Shown: positions 45,526 through 54,843 of the stretch, piece by piece
Position numbering within the stretch: position 1 is the first letter of the stretch
Layout: the number at the start of each line of letters is the position of its first letter
Assembly: GCF_029027965.1 (NCBI RefSeq)
Contig: NZ_CP119082.1
Coordinates: 538,001 to 602,000, forward strand
Reading direction: 5' to 3'
Length of the DNA: 64,000 bases
Origin: Paracoccus sp. S3-43
Lineage (GTDB): Bacteria > Pseudomonadota > Alphaproteobacteria > Rhodobacterales > Rhodobacteraceae
Position numbers and translations under genes: made by a program
Notes under the pieces: generated by a model
Told to the model about the DNA's origin: nothing
Seen by the model: the letters and a program-made list of their open reading frames with translations, nothing else
Database searches by the model: none

Positions 45526-46752
45526 TTAGTCCGCGATGAAATGCGGCTTGAAGCGCGACAGATCCTGCGTGATGCGAGACCTATCCTCGCGGATGCCCAT
45601 GCCCGCGCATTGATCGCCGACGATCCAGGCGCCGACGATGGGCCGGAAGCCGTCGAATTCGGGCAGCGGCGCATAGGCCTGGACGATGCGCGGATGGTCA
45701 TTGTAATCCGTATTGGCCGAGGCTTCGGTCACATCGCCGTTTTCCACGATGCTGACCCCCGCGCCCTCGCGCGAGAAGATCGGCTTGACCACATGGCCGC
45801 GCCTGAACTGGTCCGCCACCTTGTCGAAGGCGGGGGCGACGTCCGGCACCGCCCGGCCCCCGGCGACAAGCGCATCGGCCACGTCATCGGCGAAGAAGGC
45901 GGGCAGCAGGTTCGGATGGTCCTCGAACATCTGCCACAGCACGGGCAAAATCCCCTTGTTCGATACAAGCGCCTTCCAGGCCGGTTCCAGGAACAGGCAG
46001 CCGGACCCCTTGATGTGGCGCGCGTAATCGTCGCGCAGCAGATCCTCCCACGGATACAGCTTGAACAGCGTGCCGATCACCCGGTCCTGGTCATCGACGA
46101 ACTGGCCGTCCTTCGTGACGCCCAGCTTGTCCAGGTCGCTGTAATGCGCGCCCATCCCGGCTTCGCGCGCGGCCCAAGCCATCGCCTCGACGGTGGCGTA
46201 ATCCTCGGGGTTGTCCGCCACCGCGGTGAAATGGATGTCGGTCTTCGGGTCGAACAGCGCGCGGAAACGCTCGACCAGAGCCTCGTGGATGCCGTTGAAC
46301 TGGTCGGCGCCGTGCGGCAGAACGCCCGCCGCAAGCTGGTCCTCCAGCCATTGCCACTGGAAGGCCGCGCTTTCGTAAAGCGAGGTCGGCGTATCGGCGT
46401 TGTATTCCAGCAGCTTGGCGGGGCCGGTGCCGTCATAGGCAAGATCCAGGCGGCCATAGATCTCGGGCTCGTTGCGGCGCCAGCTGTCGGCGATCAAGTC
46501 GCGATGCTGGTCGGGGATGCCCAGCCGCTCCATCATCCGTTCGCTGGCGACGATCTCGGCCACGGCGTCGCGGCACATGGCATGGAGGTCGGTCGAGGGC
46601 TCCTCGATGTCACCCTCGATCTCGCGCAGCGTGAACCGGTATGCGGATGTTTCGTCCCAATAGGGTTCGCCATGCATGTCGGCAAAGGTGAATCCCGCCT
46701 CGCGCGCGGTGTCGCGCCAGTCGGGCCGTTCGGGAAGGGTGATCTTTTGCAT
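45526..46752 (-). CDS. Glutathionylspermidine synthase-like ATP-grasp protein (YgiC/YjfC)
   Basis: 408 residues matching the synthetase domain of glutathionylspermidine synthase but without the amidase half, as in YgiC and YjfC. Features: KLLEYNADTPTSLYESA, ATP-grasp segments VKPIFSREGAGVSIV and VGAWIVGDQCAGMGIRED. The E. coli homologues have no shown activity, so the ligated substrates are unknown. It is upstream of the ygiB-like gene and in line with yehZYXW. Confidence 0.9.
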   Translation of the reverse strand: MQKITLPERPDWRDTAREAGFTFADMHGEPYWDETSAYRFTLREIEGDIEEPSTDLHAMCRDAVAEIVASERMMERLGIPDQHRDLIADSWRRNEPEIYGRLDLAYDGTGPAKLLEYNADTPTSLYESAAFQWQWLEDQLAAGVLPHGADQFNGIHEALVERFRALFDPKTDIHFTAVADNPEDYATVEAMAWAAREAGMGAHYSDLDKLGVTKDGQFVDDQDRVIGTLFKLYPWEDLLRDDYARHIKGSGCLFLEPAWKALVSNKGILPVLWQMFEDHPNLLPAFFADDVADALVAGGRAVPDVAPAFDKVADQFRRGHVVKPIFSREGAGVSIVENGDVTEASANTDYNDHPRIVQAYAPLPEFDGFRPIVGAWIVGDQCAGMGIREDRSRITQDLSRFKPHFIAD

Positions 46753-46800
46753 GGCGAATCTGTAGCGCGGGACAAGGGGCGGGGCCAGATCAAACGCGCT

Positions 46801-47262
46801 TCACGCGCCAAGAGGTCCGGGGCGGCGTTCCTCGGATAGCATGACGTTCGCCTCGACCTGCCCCACGCCGGGCAGGGTCATGATGCGGCGGCGCAGGATG
46901 CGTTCGAAATCCGATATGTCCCGCGCGATGATCCGCAGGCGATAGTCGAACTGGCCCAGCACGTGCTGGACGGTCTGCACCTCGGGGATGGCGGTCACGG
47001 CGCGCTCGAAATCCTCAAGGCTGGTGCGGCCCTTGGCGGCAAGGCGGATGCCCAGGAAGACCGTGACGCCAAAGCCCAGGGCGGCATTGTCCACGATGAC
47101 GCGCCGCCCGGCCAGGATGCCGCTGTCGGTCAGCCGCCTGATGCGGCGCCAGGCGGCGGGCTGGCCGATGCCCAGGGCGCGCCCGACCTGGGCCGCGCTT
47201 CGGGTGGCGTCGGCGGACAGGATCCGCAGGATCGCCAGGTCGGTGGCGTCAAGGCCGCTCAC
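46801..47262 (-). CDS. Lrp/AsnC-family regulator (second of tandem pair)
   Basis: 153 residues: HTH (LDATDLAILRILSADATRSAAQVGRALGIGQPAAWRRIRRL) and a RAM domain with HVLGQFDYRLRIIARDISDFE. It starts with GTG at 47262, whose GTGA overlaps the stop of the first Lrp gene; the frame upstream is only the neighbour's shadow. Two coupled Lrp paralogues may form hetero-oligomers (inference). Confidence 0.9.
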   Translation of the reverse strand: MSGLDATDLAILRILSADATRSAAQVGRALGIGQPAAWRRIRRLTDSGILAGRRVIVDNAALGFGVTVFLGIRLAAKGRTSLEDFERAVTAIPEVQTVQHVLGQFDYRLRIIARDISDFERILRRRIMTLPGVGQVEANVMLSEERRPGPLGA

Positions 47263-47714
47263 AACGCCAGTTCCCCGCTGTCCTTGATGGTCGAGACCAG
47301 CATCAGCGCGTCGCTGTCCGCGACATGCGGCAGGGTCAGGATCCGGTCGCGATAGATCTGCTGCCAATGCGCCATGTCCCGTGCGATCACCGACAGGCGC
47401 AGGTCCACGCTGCCCAGAAAGGTCTGGATTTCCGTGACCTCGGGCACCTGTCGGGCGGCGGCGATGAATTCGTCGAGGGCGCGGGGGCTGGTCTTGTCCA
47501 GCGTGAAGCGCAGGCTGACCTGGACCTCGTATCCCAGGGCCCGCCAGTCGATGCGGTGCTGGATGGCGGCGACGACGCCCGTTTCCCGCAGCTTTTCCAG
47601 ACGCCGCCACAGGCTGGCCGACGCCACGCCCGCGCGTTGGGCCAAGACGGCGTTCGGGGCCTCGGGGTCGGCCATCAGGTGTCGCAGGATGCGGTGATCG
47701 GTGCTGTCGGGCAT
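47259..47714 (-). CDS. Lrp/AsnC-family regulator (divergent from ilvC)
   Basis: 151 residues with HTH (TDHRILRHLMADPEAPNAVLAQRAGVASASLWRRLEKL) and a RAM domain with TFLGSVDLRLSVIARD. The ATG at 47714 was chosen; 47735 is an in-frame alternative. It is divergent from ilvC with 131 bases between, so control of branched-chain amino-acid synthesis is plausible. It is coupled to the second Lrp gene. Confidence 0.9.
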   Translation of the reverse strand: MPDSTDHRILRHLMADPEAPNAVLAQRAGVASASLWRRLEKLRETGVVAAIQHRIDWRALGYEVQVSLRFTLDKTSPRALDEFIAAARQVPEVTEIQTFLGSVDLRLSVIARDMAHWQQIYRDRILTLPHVADSDALMLVSTIKDSGELAL

Positions 47715-47716
47715 GA

Positions 47717-48868
<1,152 letters not shown>

Positions 48869-48879
48869 CCGGTCGGAAA

Positions 48880-48932
48880 GCGGGGGTTTCACACCCCCGC
48901 ACCCCCGTGGGATATTTGACGTCCAAAGCAAG
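48880..48932 (+). repeat. GGATATTTG intergenic element, copy C
   Basis: After ilvC: perfect 8-bp hairpin GCGGGGGT-ttcac-ACCCCCGC (48880-48900), then ACCCCCGTGGGATATTTG and ACGTCCAAAGCAAGC. It likely ends the ilvC transcript. It faces copy D from the convergent yghU. Confidence 0.75.
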
Positions 48933-48993
48933 CCTGCGACGGACCACAAATATCCTGGGGGGAGTCCGAAGGACGGGGGGCAACGCCCCCCCT
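48933..48993 (-). repeat. GGATATTTG intergenic element, copy D
   Basis: On the minus strand after yghU: stem of six G and six C around 48975-48991, small hairpin GTCC-ttc-GGAC, then CCCCCCAGGATATTTG and TGGTCCGTCGCAGG. Copies C and D meet tail to tail between the two convergent genes. Confidence 0.75.
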
Positions 48994-48995
48994 CT

Positions 48996-49862
48996 TCATT
49001 CCGTGCCGATCTTGTCCTGCGTCCGCGTCTGGAAATCGCTGGCGTCGTGGCGTTCCCACAACTGCTGCGACAACTCGCCCGAGGTCTTGTTGACCATGAT
49101 CCCGCGCTGCACCGCCGGACGGGCGGCGATCTCGTCATGCCAGCGGCGGACATTGCCATAGGTTTCGGCGTCCAGGAAGGTCGCCGCATCGCCATAGATC
49201 TTGCCCGCGACGATCTGCCCGTACCAGGGCCAGATCGCCATGTCGGCGATGGAATAGTCCTCGCCCGCCATGAAGCGGTGATCGGCCAGGTGGCGGTTCA
49301 GCACGTCCAGCTGGCGCTTGGCCTCCATGGTATAGCGGTCGATGGCGTATTCGATCTTCTGGGGCGCATAGACATAGAAATGCCCGAAGCCGCCGCCCAG
49401 GAAGGGGGCCGAGCCCATCTGCCAGAACAGCCAGTTCATCGCCTCGGTCCGCGCCGCGGGATCGGCGGGCAGGAAGGCGCCGAATTTCTCGGCCAGATAG
49501 ACCAGGATCGACCCCGATTCGAACACCCGGCGCGGCGGCGTCACCGAATGGTCCATGAGCGCCGGGATCTTGGAATTCGGGTTCACCGCGACGAAGCCGC
49601 TGCCGAACTGGTCGCCTTCGTTGATGCGGATCAGCCAGGCGTCGTATTCGGCGTCGAAGCCTGCCTCCAGCAACTCTTCCAGCAGGATCGTCACCTTCTG
49701 CCCGTTGGGCGTGGCCAGCGAATAAAGCTGCAAGGGATGGCTGCCGACCGGCAGATCCTTGTCATGGGTCGGGCCTGCCACGGGCCGGTTGATGCTGGCG
49801 AACTGGCCGCCGGTCGGGGCCTTCGGCGCCCAGATCCTGGGCGGGGTGTAATCGTCGGACAT
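48996..49862 (-). CDS. yghU: YghU-family glutathione S-transferase (disulfide-bond oxidoreductase type)
   Basis: 288 residues, the same length as E. coli YghU. It has a long N-terminal extension (PPRIWAPKAPTGGQFASINRPVAGPTHDKDLPVG), a thioredoxin-like domain (LATPNGQKVTILLEEL, NPNSKIPAL, FESGSILVYLAEKF) and a helical C-terminal domain. YghU-type enzymes bind two glutathiones and reduce disulfides or organic hydroperoxides. The start at 49862 fits the family better than the upstream in-frame ATG. Convergent with ilvC. Confidence 0.94.
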   Translation of the reverse strand: MSDDYTPPRIWAPKAPTGGQFASINRPVAGPTHDKDLPVGSHPLQLYSLATPNGQKVTILLEELLEAGFDAEYDAWLIRINEGDQFGSGFVAVNPNSKIPALMDHSVTPPRRVFESGSILVYLAEKFGAFLPADPAARTEAMNWLFWQMGSAPFLGGGFGHFYVYAPQKIEYAIDRYTMEAKRQLDVLNRHLADHRFMAGEDYSIADMAIWPWYGQIVAGKIYGDAATFLDAETYGNVRRWHDEIAARPAVQRGIMVNKTSGELSQQLWERHDASDFQTRTQDKIGTE

Positions 49863-49965
49863 GACGCCTCCTGACATGCGTTCGGGCGCAGGATGGGCGC
49901 GGGCGGGGCGAACATCAACCGCCAAAACGCTGGTGTTTGTTCTTGGATTGTTCTAGCCTGGCGGA

Positions 49966-51045
49966 ATGCTGCCGCCCCGCAATCCCGACGAACGCCTCAG
50001 GGCCAGAGGCACCGATACCCGCCCCGACGGGCGGTTCGAACCCCATGGGCGGGTGCGCGAATCCGACGGCTGGGACATCCCCGAGGAGGAGCGCCTGCTG
50101 CGGACCGAGGTCGTCACCGAACGCCCGCGCAGCATCATCACCCGCAACACCTCGCCCGACATTTCCTTCGACCGCTCGATCAATCCCTATCGCGGCTGCG
50201 AGCATGGCTGCATCTATTGCTATGCGCGGCCGACCCATGCCTATCTGGGCCTGTCGCCGGGACTGGATTTCGAAACCCGGATCACGGCCAAGCCCGATGC
50301 GGCGGCCCTGCTGGCACGCGAACTGGGCCGACCCCGCTATCGCCCGGCGCCGATCGCATTGGGCACGAATACCGATCCCTACCAGCCGGTGGAATCGAAG
50401 CTGGCGATCATGCCGGGGATCCTGCGGGTGCTGTCGGACTGGAACCATCCGGCGACTCTGGTCACGCGCGGACAGACGGTGTTGCGCGATGTCGCCCTGT
50501 GGGCGGACCTGGCGGCCAAGCGGATGGCGGCGGTCGGCGTCAGCATCACCACGCTGGACCCCGCCCTTGCCCGTTCGATGGAGCCGCGCGCCCCCGCCCC
50601 CGCCACGCGGCTGCGGATGATCCGCGAACTGGCGGCCGCCGGAGTGCCGGTGCGGGTGATGGTCGCCCCGGTGATCCCGGTCCTGACCGAACCCGAGATC
50701 GAGGCGATCCTGACGGCTGCGCGCGAGGCAGGGGCCACGACCGCCAGCATGATCCCGCTGCGTCTGCCGCATGAGGTCGCGCCCCTGTTCCGCGACTGGC
50801 TGGACCGCCACCGCCCCGGCATGGCCGCGCATATCATGAACCGGGTGCAGGCCATGCGCGGCGGCAAGGACAACGATCCGCGCTTCGGCCACCGTTTCAA
50901 GGGCCAGGGGGCCGAGGCGGATCTGGCGCTGCAACGGTTCCGGCTGGCGCGCAAACGGCTGGGCTATCGCATGGAAAGCGACCCCCTGGATTGCAGCCGC
51001 TTCGGTCCCCCGCCCAGGGCGGGCGATCAATTGCCGCTGTTCTAG
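49966..51045 (+). CDS. PA0069-family radical SAM protein
   Basis: 359 residues. The cluster motif is C-x3-C-x2-C at Cys78, 82 and 85 in RGCEHGCIYCYARPTH, in a SPL-like radical SAM barrel. The N-terminal ITRNTSPDISFDRSINPYRG and GTNTDPYQPVE are typical of the PA0069/COG1533 family, whose substrate is unknown; spore photoproduct lyase is the nearest characterised relative. It ends 4 bases inside the convergent DUF983 gene. Confidence 0.93.
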   Translation: MLPPRNPDERLRARGTDTRPDGRFEPHGRVRESDGWDIPEEERLLRTEVVTERPRSIITRNTSPDISFDRSINPYRGCEHGCIYCYARPTHAYLGLSPGLDFETRITAKPDAAALLARELGRPRYRPAPIALGTNTDPYQPVESKLAIMPGILRVLSDWNHPATLVTRGQTVLRDVALWADLAAKRMAAVGVSITTLDPALARSMEPRAPAPATRLRMIRELAAAGVPVRVMVAPVIPVLTEPEIEAILTAAREAGATTASMIPLRLPHEVAPLFRDWLDRHRPGMAAHIMNRVQAMRGGKDNDPRFGHRFKGQGAEADLALQRFRLARKRLGYRMESDPLDCSRFGPPPRAGDQLPLF

Positions 51046-51407
51046 GCGCCCCGGTCCTGTTCGTTCTGGGCCCAGAGATAGCCGATGAAGGCGCCCTTGA
51101 CGAAGCGCAGCAGGACCAGGGTCAGGATCGTCGTGATCACGCCCGTGATCAGCAGCAGCATGACCGGGCTTGGCCGGAACAGCACCCAGGTAAATCCGAT
51201 CAGCGGGATCAGCAAAAGCAGCATGATCGTCATGGTGAAGAAGGCCGGTCCGTCGGCGGCGGGATAGCGGCCCAGCGGCGCGTGGCAGACCTCGCATTCG
51301 GCCGAGACGCGCAGATAGCCGCGCAGCAGCCGCCCTTCGCCGCAATTGGGGCATTTGTTCAGCAATCCCCGGCGGATGGCTGTCAGGCTGTCGCGTTCCT
51401 CGGTCAT
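51042..51407 (-). CDS. DUF983 zinc-ribbon membrane protein
   Basis: 121 residues: N-terminal zinc ribbon CPNCGEGRLLRG...CEVCHAPLG followed by two hydrophobic helices (FFTMTIMLLLLIPLIGFTWVLF; VMLLLITGVITTILTLVLLRF), the DUF983 layout. Function unknown; in some alphaproteobacteria it lies near cytochrome oxidase assembly genes, but not here. It overlaps the DUF1275 stop by 4 bases. Confidence 0.9.
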   Translation of the reverse strand: MTEERDSLTAIRRGLLNKCPNCGEGRLLRGYLRVSAECEVCHAPLGRYPAADGPAFFTMTIMLLLLIPLIGFTWVLFRPSPVMLLLITGVITTILTLVLLRFVKGAFIGYLWAQNEQDRGA

Positions 51408-52198
51408 GGTCCTGGCCTCTGCGGTTCGATTCCTGGTCGGTGGACGCCGTGCCTGCGGCGCCGGGCCGGGGCCGCGAAGGCGGGCATCGCCAGGGCCAGC
51501 AGCAATGCCGCCAGCGGCAGCGAGAAATAGAAGCCCGCCACCGCATAGCCCAGGGCACCAACGATCCCGCCCAGCACATAGGTTCCGACCAGCGACAAAA
51601 GGATGCGCAGTTTCACTCCGTCAGCCCGGACCGCGCTGTGCGGATGGACCAGCCGATACAGCGCGCGGCCGCATTCGATGCCGATATCGGTGATCATGCC
51701 GGTGGCGTGCGTCGTCCTGATCCGCGCGCCCGAGATCTTGGTGATGGTGGCGTTCTGCATCCCCATGATGAAGCACAGGCAGGCCAGGGCGAACAGCCGG
51801 CCGGCCGCGGTGGTGAAGATGCCGCCGAAGGCGAAGCAGGCCAGGCAGGCGCCCTGCACGGCCAGGGGCAGCGCGAATTGCCGCCGTCCCATCCGCCGCC
51901 GCGCCCAGTTCACCAGAAAGGTGCTGAAGGCGGCGCCGGTGGTGAAGGCGCCGATGGCCAGCAGCGCGGTCGCCGTGACCAGCAGGTTGCCGATCACCAG
52001 GCTGTCGGCGATCTGCGACAGATAGCCGGTCATGTGCGACGTATACTGCCCCAGGGCGAAGAACCCGCCCGCGTTCGACGCCCCCGCGATCCCAGCCAGG
52101 AACACCGCCAGCACGAAATCGCTGCCCTGAGAACGGCGGTGGCTGACCAGAACCCTGGCCGCCGCGAAGGGTCGGGACATGCGATTTCGTCTTGCCAT
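51404..52198 (-). CDS. DUF1275/YoaK-family membrane protein
   Basis: 264 residues with about six hydrophobic segments; family traits are AGASNAGGFFALGQYTSHMTGYLSQIADSLV and MGMQNATITKISGARIRTTHATGMITDIG. Function unknown. A Pro/Arg-rich C-terminal tail of ~25 residues follows the last helix. Translation is coupled to the following DUF983 gene. Confidence 0.9.
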   Translation of the reverse strand: MARRNRMSRPFAAARVLVSHRRSQGSDFVLAVFLAGIAGASNAGGFFALGQYTSHMTGYLSQIADSLVIGNLLVTATALLAIGAFTTGAAFSTFLVNWARRRMGRRQFALPLAVQGACLACFAFGGIFTTAAGRLFALACLCFIMGMQNATITKISGARIRTTHATGMITDIGIECGRALYRLVHPHSAVRADGVKLRILLSLVGTYVLGGIVGALGYAVAGFYFSLPLAALLLALAMPAFAAPARRRRHGVHRPGIEPQRPGP

Positions 52199-52237
52199 GA
52201 CGGCTGGTCTAGCGCGCGCGGCGTCGACTGTCAGCCG

Positions 52238-53212
52238 TCAGATGCGGCCCTGGTGATCGCCGACCGCGCTGAAGCCGCCCAGCCGGGACGCGATCTCCTC
52301 CAGCGAGGGGCGGGGACCGGGGGCGCGGGTCTCCAGGGCCTCGCGCATGGCGCGCAGATGCCGGGGCGTCGTGCCGCAGCAGCCGCCGATGATGCGCACG
52401 CCCATGTCGCGCGCCAGGCAGGCGTAATCGGCCATGATCGCGGGCGTGCCGTCGTAATGCAGATGCCCGTCCTCCAGATGCGGGATCCCGGCATTGCCCT
52501 TGGCGATGATCGGCCGTTCGTTGCCCGATGCGACGAAATCGCGCACCGTCCGCAGCAGATCCGCCGCCCCCACGCCGCAATTCGCGCCATAGGCGATGGG
52601 CGGGTTCGGCAGCCGTTCGACCAGGGCCGACAACTGCGCCGAGGTGACGCCCATGATCGTGCGCCCCGCGGTGTCAAAGCTCATCATCCCGCACCAGGGC
52701 ATGTCGGCCCGCCGCGCGGCCTCGGCTGCGGCGCGGAATTCGCCTTCGGAACTGATGGTCTCGACCCACAGAATATCGGCGCCGCCGTCCTTGAGCGCCT
52801 CGGCCTGTTCGTGGAACATCTCGACCGCGCGGGCCTGGGACAGGCTGCCCATGGGGGTCATGATCTCTCCGGTCGGGCCGATATTGCCCGCGACTACCAC
52901 CTTGCGCCCGGCGGCATCGGCGATCTCGCGCGCCATCGCGGCGCCGGTCAGGTTCAGTTCCCGCACCCGATGGCCCGCGCCTTGCAGGCGCAGGCGGCCG
53001 GCATTGCCGCCGAAGGTGTTGGTCAGGAACAGGTCGGCCCCCGCATCCACCGCGTCTTGATAGAGACGGCGCACCAGGTCGGGTCGGTCGGCGTTCCACA
53101 ATTCCGGCGCGACATTCGACGCGAGGCCCATGTTGAACAGGTTGGTCCCCGTCGCCCCGTCGGCCATCAGCCAGTCGCGGCCGGCAAGAAGCTGGGAAAG
53201 GGGGTCGGGCAT
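52238..53212 (-). CDS. Homocysteine S-methyltransferase-family protein (betaine-homocysteine type)
   Basis: 324 residues of the zinc-dependent homocysteine methyltransferase family: LMADGATGTNLFNMGL, LTNTFGGNAGRLRL and the zinc cysteines in GANCGVG and GGCCGTTPRHL. In Rhodobacterales such genes (bmt) are annotated as betaine-homocysteine methyltransferase, making methionine from homocysteine. The start at 53212 fits the family. It lies downstream of the rplI terminator with its own leader containing an inverted repeat. Confidence 0.9.
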   Translation of the reverse strand: MPDPLSQLLAGRDWLMADGATGTNLFNMGLASNVAPELWNADRPDLVRRLYQDAVDAGADLFLTNTFGGNAGRLRLQGAGHRVRELNLTGAAMAREIADAAGRKVVVAGNIGPTGEIMTPMGSLSQARAVEMFHEQAEALKDGGADILWVETISSEGEFRAAAEAARRADMPWCGMMSFDTAGRTIMGVTSAQLSALVERLPNPPIAYGANCGVGAADLLRTVRDFVASGNERPIIAKGNAGIPHLEDGHLHYDGTPAIMADYACLARDMGVRIIGGCCGTTPRHLRAMREALETRAPGPRPSLEEIASRLGGFSAVGDHQGRI

Positions 53213-53281
53213 GGCATGTCCTGCGGTGGAATGCGAAAATGCCGTCCAGGGACGGCTGCCAATCATCAAGTCCATGATACG

Positions 53282-53313
53282 TCTGGTTCCGGGGGGAAAC
53301 AATTTGAACCAGA
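53282..53313 (-). promoter_or_regulatory. Inverted repeat upstream of homocysteine methyltransferase gene
   Basis: TCTGGTTC and GAACCAGA, perfect 8-bp arms separated by 16 bases, 70-101 bases upstream of the start at 53212. It could be a regulator site or an RNA stem in the leader. It does not match a SAM or SAH riboswitch that I can recognise. Confidence 0.45.
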
Positions 53314-53316
53314 ACG

Positions 53317-53350
53317 GAAAAGGGCCGCGGCGGTTTCCCGTCGCGGCCCT
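53317..53350 (-). terminator. Rho-independent terminator of the rpsF-rpsR-rplI operon
   Basis: Perfect 9-bp stem AGGGCCGCG (53321-53329) / CGCGGCCCT (53342-53350); on the minus strand the stem is followed by TTTTCC. It lies 20 bases after the rplI stop. Confidence 0.85.
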
Positions 53351-53370
53351 GAACTTTGCGTGACGCCGGA

Positions 53371-53949
53371 TCAGCGGTCGTCGCTGTCGTCGTTCGCGGC
53401 GCCGATGTCGTCGAACAGTTCGGCGATCTCGAATTCGGCGGCGGCATCGGCCTCGGCGGCCAGATCCTGGATCGACTTGCCCTGGGCCTGAAGCTCGGCT
53501 TCCTCGGGCGAACGGGCGACGTTCAGCACGATGGTCGCGTCGACCTCGGGGTGCAGCACGACGTTGACGTTGTGCAGGCCCAGTTCCTTGATCGGGTGGT
53601 TCAGCACCACCTGCTTGCGGTCCAGCGTGAAGCCGGCCTCGGTCGCGGCGTCGGCCGCGTCGCGGGTGGTCACGGACCCATACAGCGCCCCGGCGTCCGA
53701 GGCCGACCGGATGATCACGAAGGTCTGGCCGTCCAGCCTGTCGGCGATCTTCTGCGCCTCGGACTTGGTTTCGGCGTTCTGCGCTTCGAGTTGGACCTTC
53801 CGGTTCTCGAAGGACTTGATGTTGGCCTCGGAGGCGCGCAGCGCCTTGCCCTGGGGCAGCAGGAAGTTGCGGGCAAAGCCCTCTTTCACGTTGACGACTT
53901 CGCCCATCTGGCCAAGTTTCGCCACGCGTTCCAGCAGGATGACTTGCAT
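53371..53949 (-). CDS. rplI: 50S ribosomal protein L9
   Basis: 192 residues. The N-terminal rRNA-binding domain ([36 protein letters not shown]), long connecting helix and C-terminal domain are present; an acidic ~40-residue C-terminal extension (ends [10 protein letters not shown]) makes it longer than the E. coli protein (149), as is common in alphaproteobacteria. Last gene of rpsF-rpsR-rplI, closed by a strong terminator. Confidence 0.98.
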   Translation of the reverse strand: MQVILLERVAKLGQMGEVVNVKEGFARNFLLPQGKALRASEANIKSFENRKVQLEAQNAETKSEAQKIADRLDGQTFVIIRSASDAGALYGSVTTRDAADAATEAGFTLDRKQVVLNHPIKELGLHNVNVVLHPEVDATIVLNVARSPEEAELQAQGKSIQDLAAEADAAAEFEIAELFDDIGAANDDSDDR

Positions 53950-53961
53950 GTCCTTGTCCCC

Positions 53962-54189
53962 TTACTTCACGACATAGGGCAGCAGGGCCAGGAAGCGGGC
54001 ACGCTTGATGGCGCGGGCCAGCTCGCGCTGCTTCTTGGCCGACACGGCGGTGATGCGCGAGGGCACGATCTTGCCGCGTTCGCTGATATAGCGTTGCAGC
54101 AGGCGCGTGTCCTTGTAGTCGATGGCCGGGGCGTTTTCACCCGAGAAGGGGCAAACCTTGCGGCGGCGGAAGAACGGTTTGTTCGCCAT
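53962..54189 (-). CDS. rpsR: 30S ribosomal protein S18
   Basis: 75 residues of normal length: [55 protein letters not shown]. It binds the 30S platform as a heterodimer with S6. Cys8 is present but not a complete zinc set. It starts 2 bases after the rpsF stop. Confidence 0.98.
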   Translation of the reverse strand: MANKPFFRRRKVCPFSGENAPAIDYKDTRLLQRYISERGKIVPSRITAVSAKKQRELARAIKRARFLALLPYVVK

Positions 54190-54191
54190 GA

Positions 54192-54680
54192 TCAGATCCT
54201 TTCAGTCCGCTCGCGGCGGTCGCCGCGATCACCACGGTCGGGGCCACGGTCGCCCCGGTCCCGATCGCCCCGGTCCCGATCGCCACGGTCACGGTCGCCG
54301 CGCGGACGGTCGCCGCGATCACCGCGGTCGCCACGATCCCCACGCTCGCCGCGTTCCTCGCGCTTCTGCATCTGGACCGAGGGGCCTTCCTCGTGCTTGT
54401 CCACGCGCACGGTCATGACGCGCATCACGTCGTCATGCAGGCGGGCCAGGCGTTCCATTTCCTGCACGGCGGCCGAGGGCGCGTCCGAACGCAGGAAGGC
54501 GTAATGGCCCTTGCGGTTCTTGTTGATCTTGTAGGCGAGGGTGCGGACACCCCAGTATTCGTTTTCGACCACCTTGCCGCCGTTATCGGCCAGCACGGTC
54601 GAGAAATGTTCGATCAACCCTTCGGCCTGCGTGTTCGACAGATCCTGGCGGGCGATCAGCACATGCTCGTACAGAGGCAT
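54192..54680 (-). CDS. rpsF: 30S ribosomal protein S6 with long Arg-Gly-Asp repeat tail
   Basis: 162 residues. Residues 1-100 are a normal S6 fold ([47 protein letters not shown]). From residue 110 to 156 the protein is almost only RGD, RGDRD and GDR units, coded by a repetitive tract at 54213-54353. E. coli S6 has a glutamate-rich tail that is post-translationally extended; here the tail is mixed-charge. It starts the S6-S18-L9 operon behind a likely structured leader. Confidence 0.97.
   Translation of the reverse strand: MPLYEHVLIARQDLSNTQAEGLIEHFSTVLADNGGKVVENEYWGVRTLAYKINKNRKGHYAFLRSDAPSAAVQEMERLARLHDDVMRVMTVRVDKHEEGPSVQMQKREERGERGDRGDRGDRGDRPRGDRDRGDRDRGDRDRGDRGPDRGDRGDRRERTERI
54213..54353 (-). 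repeat. Coding low-complexity repeat (RGD/RGDRD) in rpsF
   Basis: Imperfect tandem units of CGGTCGCC / CGATCACC / CGGTCCCGATCG type on the plus strand, in frame with rpsF and encoding alternating Arg, Gly and Asp. The units differ at wobble positions, so it has been kept as protein rather than freshly expanded. Confidence 0.8.
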
Positions 54681-54780
54681 GGCATCCCTTTCGTTTCAGG
54701 CGCATTTCATCGACGGGCGACCCCTTCCGCACCCGTCACGAGAGGCTGCGCCGGTGATGATATCCGGTCGGAAGGATGGG
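54681..54780 (-). promoter_or_regulatory. rpsF leader, possible S6:S18 autoregulatory RNA
   Basis: A ~100-base 5' UTR with long-range stem CCTTCCG (54775-54769) / CGGAAGG (54729-54723) enclosing a 39-base region that contains ACCGG segments and a shorter TCAC/GTGA stem. S6:S18-binding leaders with a conserved CCG are known upstream of rpsF in many bacteria. Assignment here is by position and folding only. Confidence 0.45.
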
Positions 54781-54782
54781 GC

Positions 54783-54810
54783 CTTATAGCGGCGAAGGCG
54801 CAGGATGCAA
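54783..54810 (-). promoter_or_regulatory. Predicted sigma-70 promoter of rpsF operon
   Basis: On the minus strand TTGCAT (54810-54805) and TATAAG (54788-54783) are separated by 16 bases, close to the housekeeping consensus, about 100 bases before the rpsF start. This is one of the few TATA-like boxes in this GC-rich window. Confidence 0.65.
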
Positions 54811-54843
54811 GGCGATTCGGGGGGTGGCAAGGATGCCGGTGCC

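Noticed and set aside
53213..53320. SAM or SAH riboswitch ahead of the homocysteine methyltransferase gene
   Set aside because: There is a hairpin, but I cannot match the conserved core of any SAM or SAH riboswitch class.
54213..54353. Possible CRISPR-like or tandem DNA repeat
   Set aside because: The units are short, imperfect and exactly in frame with rpsF, giving an RGD-type protein tail; there are no repeat-spacer alternations.
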